5,102 nucleotides of DNA from CAZNQW01 sp964575225 (GTDB lineage: Bacteria; Chloroflexota; Anaerolineae; JAAYZQ01): assembly GCA_964575225.1 (NCBI GenBank), contig CAZNQW010000270.1, positions 1 through 5,102 of the forward strand, read 5' to 3'. The notes under the pieces are model-generated. The model saw only the letters and a list, made by a program, of their open reading frames with translations, made no database searches and had not been told where the DNA came from. Shown in pieces: positions 1 through 4,831 of this stretch; positions within the stretch are counted from its first letter, which is position 1; each line of letters starts with the position of its first letter. The position numbers and the translations under genes are program-made.

Positions 1-62
1 GGGCACGGCAAGCCCCGTTCCAGGAGAAAATCGCCCCGCGGGGTGACCGCGCCGATGCCCAC
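1..62 (-). CDS. possible first codons of a further downstream gene (partial, runs off left edge)
   Basis: After the lipoprotein stop, a GTG at 62-60 opens a minus-strand frame with no stop to the window edge, giving about 20 residues starting VGIGAVTPRGDFLLERG. Third positions are mostly G or C, as in the other genes here. There is no good Shine-Dalgarno before this GTG, and 20 residues are too few to recognise a family. A competing reading is a plus-strand gene ending at the TAG at 102-104, which would converge on and overlap the lipoprotein gene by 31 bp; its frame is also open from the edge. The stretch also contains the 10-bp palindrome CCCCGCGGGG. I favour operon continuation only weakly. 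Confidence 0.2.
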   Translation of the reverse strand, partial: MGIGAVTPRGDFLLERGLPC

Positions 63-73
63 AGCGTCGCGTC

Positions 74-1027
74 TCAGGGCAATTGGCTGACCGACAAGAC
101 ATAGCCCTCGCCTGGTCCATAATAGCCATTGCCGCTCCAGATATTCATCACGACGACTTCGCACAGCGACACCCACTCCACGTAGGCCTCCCCGCCGTCC
201 AGGTCGGCGTAGGTGCCGCCGCAGGTGGGGATCTCCAGGTTCGTGGAGGCGTATCCCCCCAGGCTGTGGGTCGAAACGCTGACGTGCAGGCCGGTCCAGA
301 CCCACAGGTGGACCACTTCCTGGTCGCCGTAGGGATCGAGGGTGCGGTACTGCGACTCACCCACGTTGATGGCCGAGTGGTCGGGCGGGTCGTCGTTCTC
401 GTAGGCGTCGCCCTCGGGAATCGGCGTCGGCGTGGGTGTGTCAGTCGGGAGAGGAGTGGGCGTCGGCGTCGGGGTGGGCGTGATCCCGCTGGGACACTCC
501 GCGTATCCGAGCTGGGGCGTGGTGGTAGGCAGGACCCAGTCCCCCACCTGGTAGCCATCGGCCAACAGGGGCACCGGCGTGCCGCCGTCGTCCACCTCCT
601 CGAACTCCAAACATAGGCCGGTCACCCGCCCGCCCACCGGCACGCCGTAGGCGCCGCCCGGATTGGCGAACTGCAAGGGGACCATGATCCGGCCCGAGCC
701 ATCGGGCTTGGCATAGGGTGTGCCCAGGGTAAAGGTCGCGCTGTAGGGCACGGTCACGCCCCAGGCGGCGGCAATCTCTTCCGTGGTCAGGATGAGGTCG
801 TCCACGTAGGCGTAGGGTGGGTTGCCGTGCTCGGCCAACAGCGTGTCGGAACACAGGACACCGATGGCCTCATAGTCGGACTCCGGCTCGGTCCAAATGG
901 AATCCCAGATGAACTGAGCCGTCTCGGTCAGGTCTCCCCAGGCGTCGAGGACGTTGGGGTTGCAGGCCAGCAGCGGGATGGCTGCCATCAGAATCAGGGC
1001 AAACAGGAACTGTCGTTTGCGTTTCAC
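74..1027 (-). CDS. secreted lipoprotein with Thr-Pro linker and C-terminal PPC-like domain
   Basis: This 317-residue protein is predicted to be exported and lipid-anchored. The N-terminus is MKRKRQ followed by a hydrophobic stretch (residues 7-20) and a lipobox LLAC at 19-22, with Cys22 the acylated residue. Residues 23-180 form a domain I do not recognise. Residues 182-204 are a Thr-Pro repeat linker. Residues 206-315 resemble the bacterial pre-peptidase C-terminal (PPC) beta-sandwich: DAYENDD, then a Gly-Asp turn (GDQEVV), alternating hydrophobic strands and a closing GYVLSV. PPC domains are typically extracellular binding or accessory modules. Five further cysteines (59, 139, 178, 269, 289) could form disulfides outside the cell. 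The start is a GTG whose GTGA overlaps the stop of the HU-like gene, behind a strong AGGAGG at 1040-1035. Operon position suggests a surface role linked to transfer, such as mating-surface contact or a channel lipoprotein, but this is inference. No protease domain is visible. Confidence 0.85.
   Translation of the reverse strand: MKRKRQFLFALILMAAIPLLACNPNVLDAWGDLTETAQFIWDSIWTEPESDYEAIGVLCSDTLLAEHGNPPYAYVDDLILTTEEIAAAWGVTVPYSATFTLGTPYAKPDGSGRIMVPLQFANPGGAYGVPVGGRVTGLCLEFEEVDDGGTPVPLLADGYQVGDWVLPTTTPQLGYAECPSGITPTPTPTPTPLPTDTPTPTPIPEGDAYENDDPPDHSAINVGESQYRTLDPYGDQEVVHLWVWTGLHVSVSTHSLGGYASTNLEIPTCGGTYADLDGGEAYVEWVSLCEVVVMNIWSGNGYYGPGEGYVLSVSQLP
416..484 (-). repeat. Thr-Pro repeat linker coding segment
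   Basis: This segment encodes lipoprotein residues 182-204, an almost uninterrupted run of Thr-Pro pairs (TPTPTPTPTP, then PTDTPTPTP). On the DNA it is a degenerate ACG/ACA/ACT-CCC/CCG hexamer repeat. Such linkers separate a membrane-proximal domain from a distal extracellular domain and are frequent in Chloroflexota secreted proteins. The repeat could vary in length between strains. Confidence 0.8.
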
Positions 1028-1308
1028 GCTCCTTCCTCCTTCAGCCTGCGGCGCAAGGCCGCCGACGATCGGAACACCGGCAGTGGCCTGCTCTCCACGA
1101 GGTGGGGGTCGCCGGTTGAGATCAGCCGGATCTGATAGGGCGGGCTGATCTGGGTGGTAAAACGGCCAAAGTCCCTCACGATCACGCTGTCGCCGCGGAC
1201 GAGGGCGTCGGCGATGACGGCAAAGAGGACGTCCACCGCCTCATTGAGCTGGCGCCGGGTAAGAGAGCTCTGCCGGGCAGCGACTTGCACGAGCTGACGT
1301 TTGTCCAT
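1024..1308 (-). CDS. HU/IHF-family DNA-binding protein with divergent DNA-binding arm
   Basis: This 94-residue protein has the normal length of an HU subunit. Residues 1-46 match the HU dimerisation helices (MDKRQLVQVAARQSSLTRRQ, then a hydrophobic helix). The FGRF at 47-50 sits where HU has FGtF, and LPVF at 76-79 matches the conserved VPaF in exact register. Between them the arm is unusual: R61 and the T65-G66 pair remain, but the tip residues corresponding to Asn62 and Pro63 of HU are Leu and Ile, and most of the arm arginines are gone. Pro63 is the residue that intercalates and kinks DNA, so bending may be altered. The ATG at 1308 is chosen because AGGAGGAG (1320-1313) precedes it by 6 nt; a TTG five codons earlier would lie in that Shine-Dalgarno. 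It follows the coupling-protein stop by 11 bp. A relaxosome architectural role, like IHF at plasmid oriT sites, is plausible but inferred. Confidence 0.88.
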   Translation of the reverse strand: MDKRQLVQVAARQSSLTRRQLNEAVDVLFAVIADALVRGDSVIVRDFGRFTTQISPPYQIRLISTGDPHLVESRPLPVFRSSAALRRRLKEEGA

Positions 1309-1312
1309 GGGT

Positions 1313-1320
1313 CTCCTCCT
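1313..1320 (-). promoter_or_regulatory. Shine-Dalgarno of the HU-like gene (decides start)
   Basis: On the minus strand AGGAGGAG begins inside the TGA stop of the coupling-protein gene and lies 6 nt (counting from AGGAGG) before the ATG at 1308. It supports that ATG over the upstream in-frame TTG at 1323, and implies translation coupled to termination of the preceding gene. Confidence 0.8.
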
Positions 1321-3215
1321 CAAAGGTCCAGGCTGAGGGTGATCTCCCTCTCTTGGTCATGCGGCTCGGGCTCGGGCCGCCGCGCAGGTGGCGCTTTTTG
1401 CGCGGGCGCGGGCAGGACCAGCGGAGCCTTGGGTTGAACCCCTGCCAGGTTCCAGTCCTTGCGCCGGAAAAAGGGGGTGAGCTGGGCGTGAAAGATGACC
1501 TGCTCGGCCCGGCCCCCTTGGCCATAGGCGGCAAAGATGGTGGCGTGGCCCCTTGCCGGCCGGATGATGTCGTCGGGCAGGAGCAGGGCGCGGCCCCGCA
1601 GGCTGGCGGTGCCCACGTCGTGGGGGCTGCCACTGGAATGCCCCCCCGAACGGGAGAGGGAGGACACGGCCAGCGTCCGTTGCCCACTGGCCCGACTAAA
1701 GTACTCGGCCGTTCGTTGGTCACAGCCGCCAAAGACGATGCGGGTGGCCAATCCGGCCATGAGCTGGTCGGCCTCCCCCCGGTTGTGATAGACGTGGTCG
1801 AATTGGGCCAGCGACTGGGCCGCGGTGAGGATCGAGATGCGCCGCTTGCGCACCAGGTTGATGTCCCGCACCAGGGAATCGAGACGCCCAAGCACGGGGA
1901 ACTCTTCCAGGATCATGCCGACAGGGATGGGCAGGGGGCCTCCGGCGGCCTCGCCGATGTCGTCCAACCGGGTGGTCAGCACCCGCAGGATGGTGCCCAG
2001 GTAGGGTCCGTAGGCGTCCATGTGCCGCCGCGAGCAGCGCAGAACCACCACGGTCGGCGCTGAGGCCATCCGGGCGGCCAGGTCAAGGTCGGTATGAGCC
2101 GACATGCTGCGGATGACCGGGTCGGCCCAGGGGGCCAGCCCGATGTTAAAGGCGGTGGCCATGATGTTGAGACCCAGTTTCGGGTCCTTGCTCTGCATCG
2201 AGCTGACAAAGTCGTTGGCCAGATCGGCGACGCCGGGAGCTTGACTGTGCTTCAGCTCCTGGGCCATGTGCTGGATGTCCTGCCGGGCGTCCAACACCTC
2301 GCCAAAGGAGGAGTAATGCAGGGCGCAGGCGGCCAGGAGGTTGGTCGCCGACTTGGTCCAGAATTGGCTGTTGCCGTAGGTGTGGGCGTCTGACAATAGG
2401 ACAGAGGCCATGGCCTTGGCGTCAGCGACGTTGTCGATCCAGTCGCACAGGTTGATGCGGCAACTGCCCTCCGGACTGCTGGGGTTGTGGACAATGACCA
2501 GATGCCCGGTCAGGGCGGCGATGAGCTGGATGTAGGGTTGCAGCTCGCCCTGGACGTCGGTCACGATCAGGCTGTGACCGTCGCGCATCCGGTCGGCGAG
2601 GGCGGGCAGGATCACCGATTGGGTCTTGCCCGAGCCCTGAGCGCCAAAGACTGCCACGCCGCGGGCAATGTCCTCCCCACTCAGGCAGAACTGGCTGCCC
2701 AGCTTCCGGCCCTTCTCTCCCCAGAACCGGCCCTGCACCATCCAACCCAATGGGTCACGCTTGGTCCAGCGGCGGAAGGTGGTAGGCGCGCATAGATGCG
2801 CGCTGCCCAGCGCCTTGTTCTGCACCTCGTCCCCCTCCAGGATCTGCCGCGAGCGCTCCCCCGGCTTTTCCTGAAAGGCCAGGTTGTACGCGCTCAGGAA
2901 CAACCCTAGGCTCAGCACGAGGGCCGCCGCGGTGACCTGCTCGCGGCGCCGAAAGGCAGCCGGTCCGATCCATTCCTCGGCCACCCGCTCCAGGCCGCCG
3001 TAAGTCAAGGGATGGGCCGGAGCCTCGACGCCGCCGAGCCCCACCATCAGGCCGCCCGCCAGAAGGCCGGTGGCTGCACAGAACAGGATCGCCCCTCGCG
3101 ACCGTCCATACAGCGCCAGGGCCACAGCGATGCTCAAGAGGGCAAACGCCCCCAGGAGCAGCCGCGGTGAGAGGGGCAACGCCTTATTCAGGCTCGACAA
3201 CAAACGGTGGATCAT
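1320..3215 (-). CDS. type IV coupling protein (VirD4/TraG-family conjugation ATPase)
   Basis: This membrane-anchored ATPase of 631 residues should link the relaxosome to the secretion channel and drive DNA transfer. Hydrophobic segments lie at about 18-36, 42-61 and 93-113. Walker A is GAQGSGKT at 191-198. The Walker B region is VGMILEEFPVLG at 432-443, with Glu-Glu where Asp-Glu is usual. Family motifs follow: RRISILTAAQSLAQF at 458-472, TAEYFSRASGQRT at 502-514 and LRGRALLLPDDII at 539-551. A proline-rich tail occupies about 594-618. Length is normal for the family. The frame is open to 3479, but the ATG at 3215 is chosen because AGAGGAAGG lies just upstream and the hydrophobic N-terminus begins there; the ATG at 3236 is a weaker alternative. 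The 5' end overlaps the relaxase-like gene by 32 bp. Three hydrophobic segments instead of the usual two is a topological oddity. It could be called TraG, VirD4 or TcpA-like; the family is sure, the subgroup is not. Confidence 0.95.
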   Translation of the reverse strand: MIHRLLSSLNKALPLSPRLLLGAFALLSIAVALALYGRSRGAILFCAATGLLAGGLMVGLGGVEAPAHPLTYGGLERVAEEWIGPAAFRRREQVTAAALVLSLGLFLSAYNLAFQEKPGERSRQILEGDEVQNKALGSAHLCAPTTFRRWTKRDPLGWMVQGRFWGEKGRKLGSQFCLSGEDIARGVAVFGAQGSGKTQSVILPALADRMRDGHSLIVTDVQGELQPYIQLIAALTGHLVIVHNPSSPEGSCRINLCDWIDNVADAKAMASVLLSDAHTYGNSQFWTKSATNLLAACALHYSSFGEVLDARQDIQHMAQELKHSQAPGVADLANDFVSSMQSKDPKLGLNIMATAFNIGLAPWADPVIRSMSAHTDLDLAARMASAPTVVVLRCSRRHMDAYGPYLGTILRVLTTRLDDIGEAAGGPLPIPVGMILEEFPVLGRLDSLVRDINLVRKRRISILTAAQSLAQFDHVYHNRGEADQLMAGLATRIVFGGCDQRTAEYFSRASGQRTLAVSSLSRSGGHSSGSPHDVGTASLRGRALLLPDDIIRPARGHATIFAAYGQGGRAEQVIFHAQLTPFFRRKDWNLAGVQPKAPLVLPAPAQKAPPARRPEPEPHDQEREITLSLDL

Positions 3216-3930
3216 GGCCTTCCTCTGCCGGTCCATCGGCTCCGTGCAGTCCAAAGAAGGAAAAGAACTCGATCTCCCGGTCGGGCAGCTCGGGTACCGG
3301 AGCTGACTCCAGTGCAAGCTCGGGCACCAGGCGGCGGACCCGATCCAGCCCAAAAAGGGATTCCGTCTCTTCTTCAGCCACCTGGCGGGTTCGGAGATGG
3401 TCGCCCGGATAGACGTTAAAGGGCCGCTCCCGGTCGCGGTCCATGGCCGGGGTGATGACGTGGGCATGGGGGCTCTCAATCTCCCGCTCGTCGTCGTGGG
3501 CGTGGATCACGTAGGAGTAGGGCAGGTCAAGGGGCTGGGTAGCACCCTCGGGCCCGGCGGCACCGGCCCGCTCCATTTCGGCATCCATGACGCGCTGGAC
3601 GATCTCTTCGAGCAGCTCGCGGCGCGCGGCCCATCGCTCGGGATCGACTTCTTCCAACTGGGCCACCAGCTCTTGGGGCGGGCGGATGATCAGGGAGCGC
3701 AACAGCACTTTCCGGCTCTGAAGCTCCCCGACGTGGTCCAGGACTTCGCGCCAGCTCGAGCCCAGGCCACAGTCCACCCACCGTTCGGCGCCGCCTGCCC
3801 GAGGGATGTGATTGAAGGCATCCTCGCGGTATTGCAAATAGCGCAGCAGGTCCCGGGCTTTGGCAAAATGCCCGGCGGGGATGTACTTCCAGTCGGTGTA
3901 ACAGGACATGCCCATGGCGCTATTTCTCAT
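3184..3930 (-). CDS. compact HUH relaxase-like mobilization protein
   Basis: This 248-residue protein looks like the N-terminal nuclease domain of a MOB relaxase, the enzyme that nicks oriT and stays covalently bound to the 5' end. The best signal is VIHAHDDEREIESPHAHVI (141-159), which fits relaxase motif III (H-x-D...PHxH): His143/145, His155 and His157 would hold the catalytic metal. FAKARDLLRYLQY (22-34) resembles the motif-I region of RP4 TraI, making Tyr31 the candidate nucleophile. RSLIIRPPQELVAQL (78-92) may correspond to the central motif. Known conjugative relaxases usually carry a helicase, primase or long C-terminal region; here only an acidic tail follows. The start is uncertain: the ATG at 3930 overlaps the RHH gene by 11 bp but has AAAGG abutting it, while ATGs at 3915 and 3909 are possible. 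Its place between an RHH protein and a coupling ATPase strongly supports the assignment. The exact MOB family is unresolved. Confidence 0.68.
   Translation of the reverse strand: MRNSAMGMSCYTDWKYIPAGHFAKARDLLRYLQYREDAFNHIPRAGGAERWVDCGLGSSWREVLDHVGELQSRKVLLRSLIIRPPQELVAQLEEVDPERWAARRELLEEIVQRVMDAEMERAGAAGPEGATQPLDLPYSYVIHAHDDEREIESPHAHVITPAMDRDRERPFNVYPGDHLRTRQVAEEETESLFGLDRVRRLVPELALESAPVPELPDREIEFFSFFGLHGADGPAEEGHDPPFVVEPE
3218..3226 (-). promoter_or_regulatory. Shine-Dalgarno of the coupling-protein gene (decides start)
   Basis: The minus strand reads AGAGGAAGG followed by CC and the ATG at 3215. It is better placed than the weak GGAG before the ATG at 3236. It lies inside the last codons of the relaxase-like gene, so translation is probably coupled to it. 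Confidence 0.7.
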
Positions 3931-4324
3931 CCTTTGCAGGAGTCTGCTTGAGGACCAGCTGCCGGACTTGGCTTCCGGCGTCGCCCAGGGCCAACCTGGC
4001 CGATTCTTTGATCAGTTCGCCGCCCGTGGCCTGCCGCGTCGGGTTGGCGAATTGGGAAGCGGAGAGGATCAGGCTGGTCAGGAGATACTGCTCGACCTTT
4101 CTCTCCAGGGCATCCATCCGTCGCTGGAATCGCCGGTCGAAGGATCGGCGGGTGCCCAAGGTCAGGTCGGTGTCATCCAGATAGTTGCGGATGGCCTGGC
4201 GGGCAATTGAGGCCAGGGGCTGGCGGCTTTTCTCTGCGACGTTCTGAAGGTCGGCCATCATGTGCGGCGTGATCCAGATGTAGAGCCGCTTGGTGTAGAC
4301 TTTCTCAGACTTGGCGCGCGACAC
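3920..4324 (-). CDS. ribbon-helix-helix DNA-binding protein, probable relaxosome accessory factor (MobC/TraY-like role)
   Basis: This 134-residue protein has an N-terminal ribbon-helix-helix fold: a basic lead, the strand KRLYIWIT (12-19), helix PHMMADLQNVAEKS (20-33) and helix PLASIARQAIRNYL (36-49). Such proteins dimerise and read DNA with the paired strands. A charged helical region (about 59-92, RRSFDRRFQRRMDALERKVE) is likely a coiled coil, and the C-terminus is lysine-rich (KQTPAKDEK). The start is the GTG at 4324, 5 nt after a perfect AGGAGG; the frame stays open 40 codons further upstream, but that extension is low-complexity and crosses the hairpin-rich region. Its neighbours, a relaxase-like gene overlapping by 11 bp and a coupling ATPase, suggest it binds oriT and helps the relaxase, and perhaps represses its own operon as many such proteins do. 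A plain CopG-type repressor or antitoxin is the alternative; no toxin is adjacent. Confidence 0.8.
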   Translation of the reverse strand: MSRAKSEKVYTKRLYIWITPHMMADLQNVAEKSRQPLASIARQAIRNYLDDTDLTLGTRRSFDRRFQRRMDALERKVEQYLLTSLILSASQFANPTRQATGGELIKESARLALGDAGSQVRQLVLKQTPAKDEK

Positions 4325-4329
4325 AGTGA

Positions 4330-4335
4330 CCTCCT
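4330..4335 (-). promoter_or_regulatory. Shine-Dalgarno of the RHH gene (decides GTG start)
   Basis: A perfect AGGAGG on the minus strand (extended by T) lies 5 nt before the GTG at 4324. It fixes the start at a non-ATG codon and argues against the 40-codon upstream extension. A long imperfect hairpin (4351-4397) lies 15 nt upstream of it and could influence access to this site in the mRNA. Confidence 0.85.
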
Positions 4336-4350
4336 GGTTTGAGCCTGGAC

Positions 4351-4397
4351 GGCGGCCTGGCGCCGCTGCCAGCAACGCGCCGCAGCAGCCAGCCGCC
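4351..4397. repeat. long imperfect inverted repeat upstream of the RHH gene
   Basis: GGCGG-C-CTGGC-GCC-GCTGC pairs with GCAGC-A-GCCAG-CCGCC across a 12-nt loop, giving 15 base pairs interrupted by a bulged C and a small internal loop. An alternative inner pairing, CTGGC (4357-4361) with GCCAG (4368-4372), is possible. It lies 15 nt from the Shine-Dalgarno of the RHH gene. Confidence 0.55.
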
Positions 4398-4401
4398 CTC
4401 G

Positions 4402-4423
4402 CCGTCGGCCCCGAGGCCGACGG
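4402..4423. repeat. perfect 9-bp hairpin with 4-nt loop
   Basis: CCGTCGGCC and GGCCGACGG are exact reverse complements around the loop CCGA on the plus strand (TCGG on the minus strand). This is one of the two longest uninterrupted stems in the gap. A smaller 5-bp hairpin with a 3-nt loop (CCGCT/AGCGG, 4427-4439) follows within 4 nt. Confidence 0.7.
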
Positions 4424-4471
4424 TACCCGCTGCGAGCGGCACACCGTGCGGCAAGCAGCAGGGGGCTCGCC

Positions 4472-4489
4472 GTCGCCGTTCGCGGCGAC
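4472..4489. repeat. perfect 7-bp hairpin with TTCG loop
   Basis: GTCGCCG and CGGCGAC pair around TTCG on the plus strand, or CGAA on the minus strand. The closing pair is G-C on the plus strand, so it is not the canonical C(UUCG)G tetraloop. Confidence 0.65.
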
Positions 4490-4496
4490 CGGGGTC

Positions 4497-4536
4497 GGGC
4501 TTGCGGGCAGGGCCTGCGCAAGCCCTTTTGGCTTGC
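4497..4536. repeat. two mutually exclusive hairpins sharing one arm
   Basis: GGGCTTGCG (4497-4505) pairs perfectly over 9 bp with CGCAAGCCC (4517-4525). The core of that second arm, GCAAGCC (4518-4524), also pairs over 7 bp with GGCTTGC (4530-4536) around the loop CTTTT. Only one stem can form at a time, as in attenuators and switches. A third copy of the core, GCAAGC, occurs at 4451-4456. On the plus strand the first stem is followed by TTTT, a weak terminator look, but no plus-strand gene is evident here. Confidence 0.6.
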
Positions 4537-4571
4537 TCCCCCCGCGCGCCGCCCAGGGCGATCTGGCGTCC

Positions 4572-4597
4572 CTGCGTGGTACCGTAGGTACACGCAG
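4572..4597. repeat. 11-bp inverted repeat with single bulge
   Basis: CTGCGTG pairs with CACGCAG and TACC with GGTA, giving 11 base pairs with one bulged G (4579) and a 3-nt loop (4584-4586). On the minus strand it is the first hairpin downstream of the small membrane-protein gene, and it abuts the heptamer repeats at 4596-4609. An inverted repeat beside short direct repeats is a common oriT arrangement. Confidence 0.65.
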
Positions 4598-4609
4598 AAG
4601 CCAGAAGCC
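4596..4609. repeat. tandem direct repeat of a heptamer
   Basis: AGAAGCC occurs twice head to tail (4596-4602 and 4603-4609); on the minus strand this is GGCTTCT twice. It directly adjoins the inverted repeat at 4572-4597. RHH proteins often bind short tandem repeats, so this is a candidate site for the protein encoded at 3920-4324. Two copies of seven bases can also arise by chance. Confidence 0.5.
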
Positions 4610-4648
4610 CTGAGTCGCGCCGGGGGAACGGCTTTGCGTTTCCTGGAA

Positions 4649-4831
4649 TTAGCATCGATAGCGTCTACTCCTTCTCTCCTGGATTGGCCGGTCACTCGCT
4701 CCGTCTGCGCCTTCCGGGCTCGTGCTGCGCGGGTCCGCCAGGCGGGCCTTCTTTCGCCAGTGGGTGACGACCCGATCCGTGGCGACGACGATGACGACGG
4801 CGCACAGCAGGGCGGCGAGTTCGACCGTCAT
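4649..4831 (-). CDS. small single-pass membrane protein, unknown function
   Basis: This 60-residue protein starts MTVELAALLCAVVIVVATDR. Residues about 3-18 form one hydrophobic membrane segment, followed by a basic stretch (THWRKKAR) and a charged, probably disordered tail ending RRSRRYRC. The positive charges after the segment suggest the tail is cytoplasmic. The ATG at 4831 overlaps the TGA of the preceding gene as ATGA, with AGAGGA at 4840-4835 a few bases upstream, so the two are translationally coupled and probably act together. I recognise no family. It is separated from the transfer operon by a 324-bp gap and may be the last gene of a separate upstream operon. Confidence 0.65.
   Translation of the reverse strand: MTVELAALLCAVVIVVATDRVVTHWRKKARLADPRSTSPEGADGASDRPIQERRSRRYRC

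Larger units (their letters stand above)
4325..4648 (-). other. hairpin-rich intergenic region; candidate oriT or structured mRNA leader
   Basis: About 320 bp separate the small membrane-protein gene from the RHH gene. Open frames cross it on both strands, but their products are Arg/Pro/Gly/Cys-rich and unconvincing. The stretch is packed with inverted repeats: 4351-4397, 4402-4423, 4427-4439, 4439-4449, 4472-4489, 4497-4525 (competing with 4518-4536) and 4572-4597, plus a tandem heptamer at 4596-4609. GC-rich sequence forms hairpins easily, but several perfect 7-9 bp stems with short loops in 200 bp suggest selection. Lying directly upstream of an RHH-relaxase-coupling-protein operon, it sits where origins of transfer usually are. 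The same structures would be transcribed if the operon promoter lies upstream, giving a folded leader. I could not identify a convincing promoter or a known riboswitch. Confidence 0.5.

Noticed and set aside
3..104. Plus-strand frame open from the left edge to a TAG at 102-104, a possible convergent gene end
   Set aside because: Its composition is plausible (ending GNWLTDKT), but only 33 codons are visible and it would overlap the lipoprotein gene by 31 bp. It cannot be distinguished from chance without the flanking sequence.
83..616. Plus-strand open frame of 177 codons
   Set aside because: It is antisense to the lipoprotein, which has a clear lipobox, Thr-Pro linker and PPC-like domain on the minus strand.
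1353..2063. Plus-strand open frame of 236 codons
   Set aside because: It is antisense to the highly conserved core of the coupling ATPase; long antisense frames are expected in GC-rich coding DNA. The product shows no domain.
3216..3479. 88-codon N-terminal extension of the coupling protein
   Set aside because: It overlaps the relaxase-like gene in another frame, is Ser/Pro/Arg/Trp-rich without motifs, and the strong Shine-Dalgarno and membrane segment start at the ATG at 3215.
3397..3951. Plus-strand open frame of 184 codons
   Set aside because: It is antisense to the relaxase-like gene, whose motifs support the minus strand; composition is Gly/Val/Pro-rich as in reverse-complement shadows.
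4517..4529. Rho-independent terminator on the plus strand (9-bp stem followed by TTTT)
   Set aside because: Only four T residues follow before GG, and no plus-strand gene ends here. The stem is better explained as part of the inverted-repeat cluster.
4305..4655. Minus-strand open frame of 116 codons starting at an ATG at 4655 and crossing the intergenic gap
   Set aside because: It has a purine-rich stretch about 12 nt upstream and fairly GC-rich third positions, but the product is low-complexity Arg/Gly/Pro/Cys-rich, it runs through all the hairpins and it overlaps the strong Shine-Dalgarno and start of the RHH gene. Conservation of the frame would reverse this judgement.
4258..4695. Minus-strand open frame of 145 codons overlapping both the small membrane-protein and RHH genes
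   Set aside because: It overlaps two better-supported genes in other frames, has a random-looking Arg/Ala/Ser-rich product and no Shine-Dalgarno context that I trust.
4630..4700. Possible promoter for the transfer operon (TAGACG and GCTAAT-like hexamers on the minus strand)
   Set aside because: The two hexamers are only about 8 nt apart and each matches consensus poorly; no pair with 16-18 nt spacing was found.
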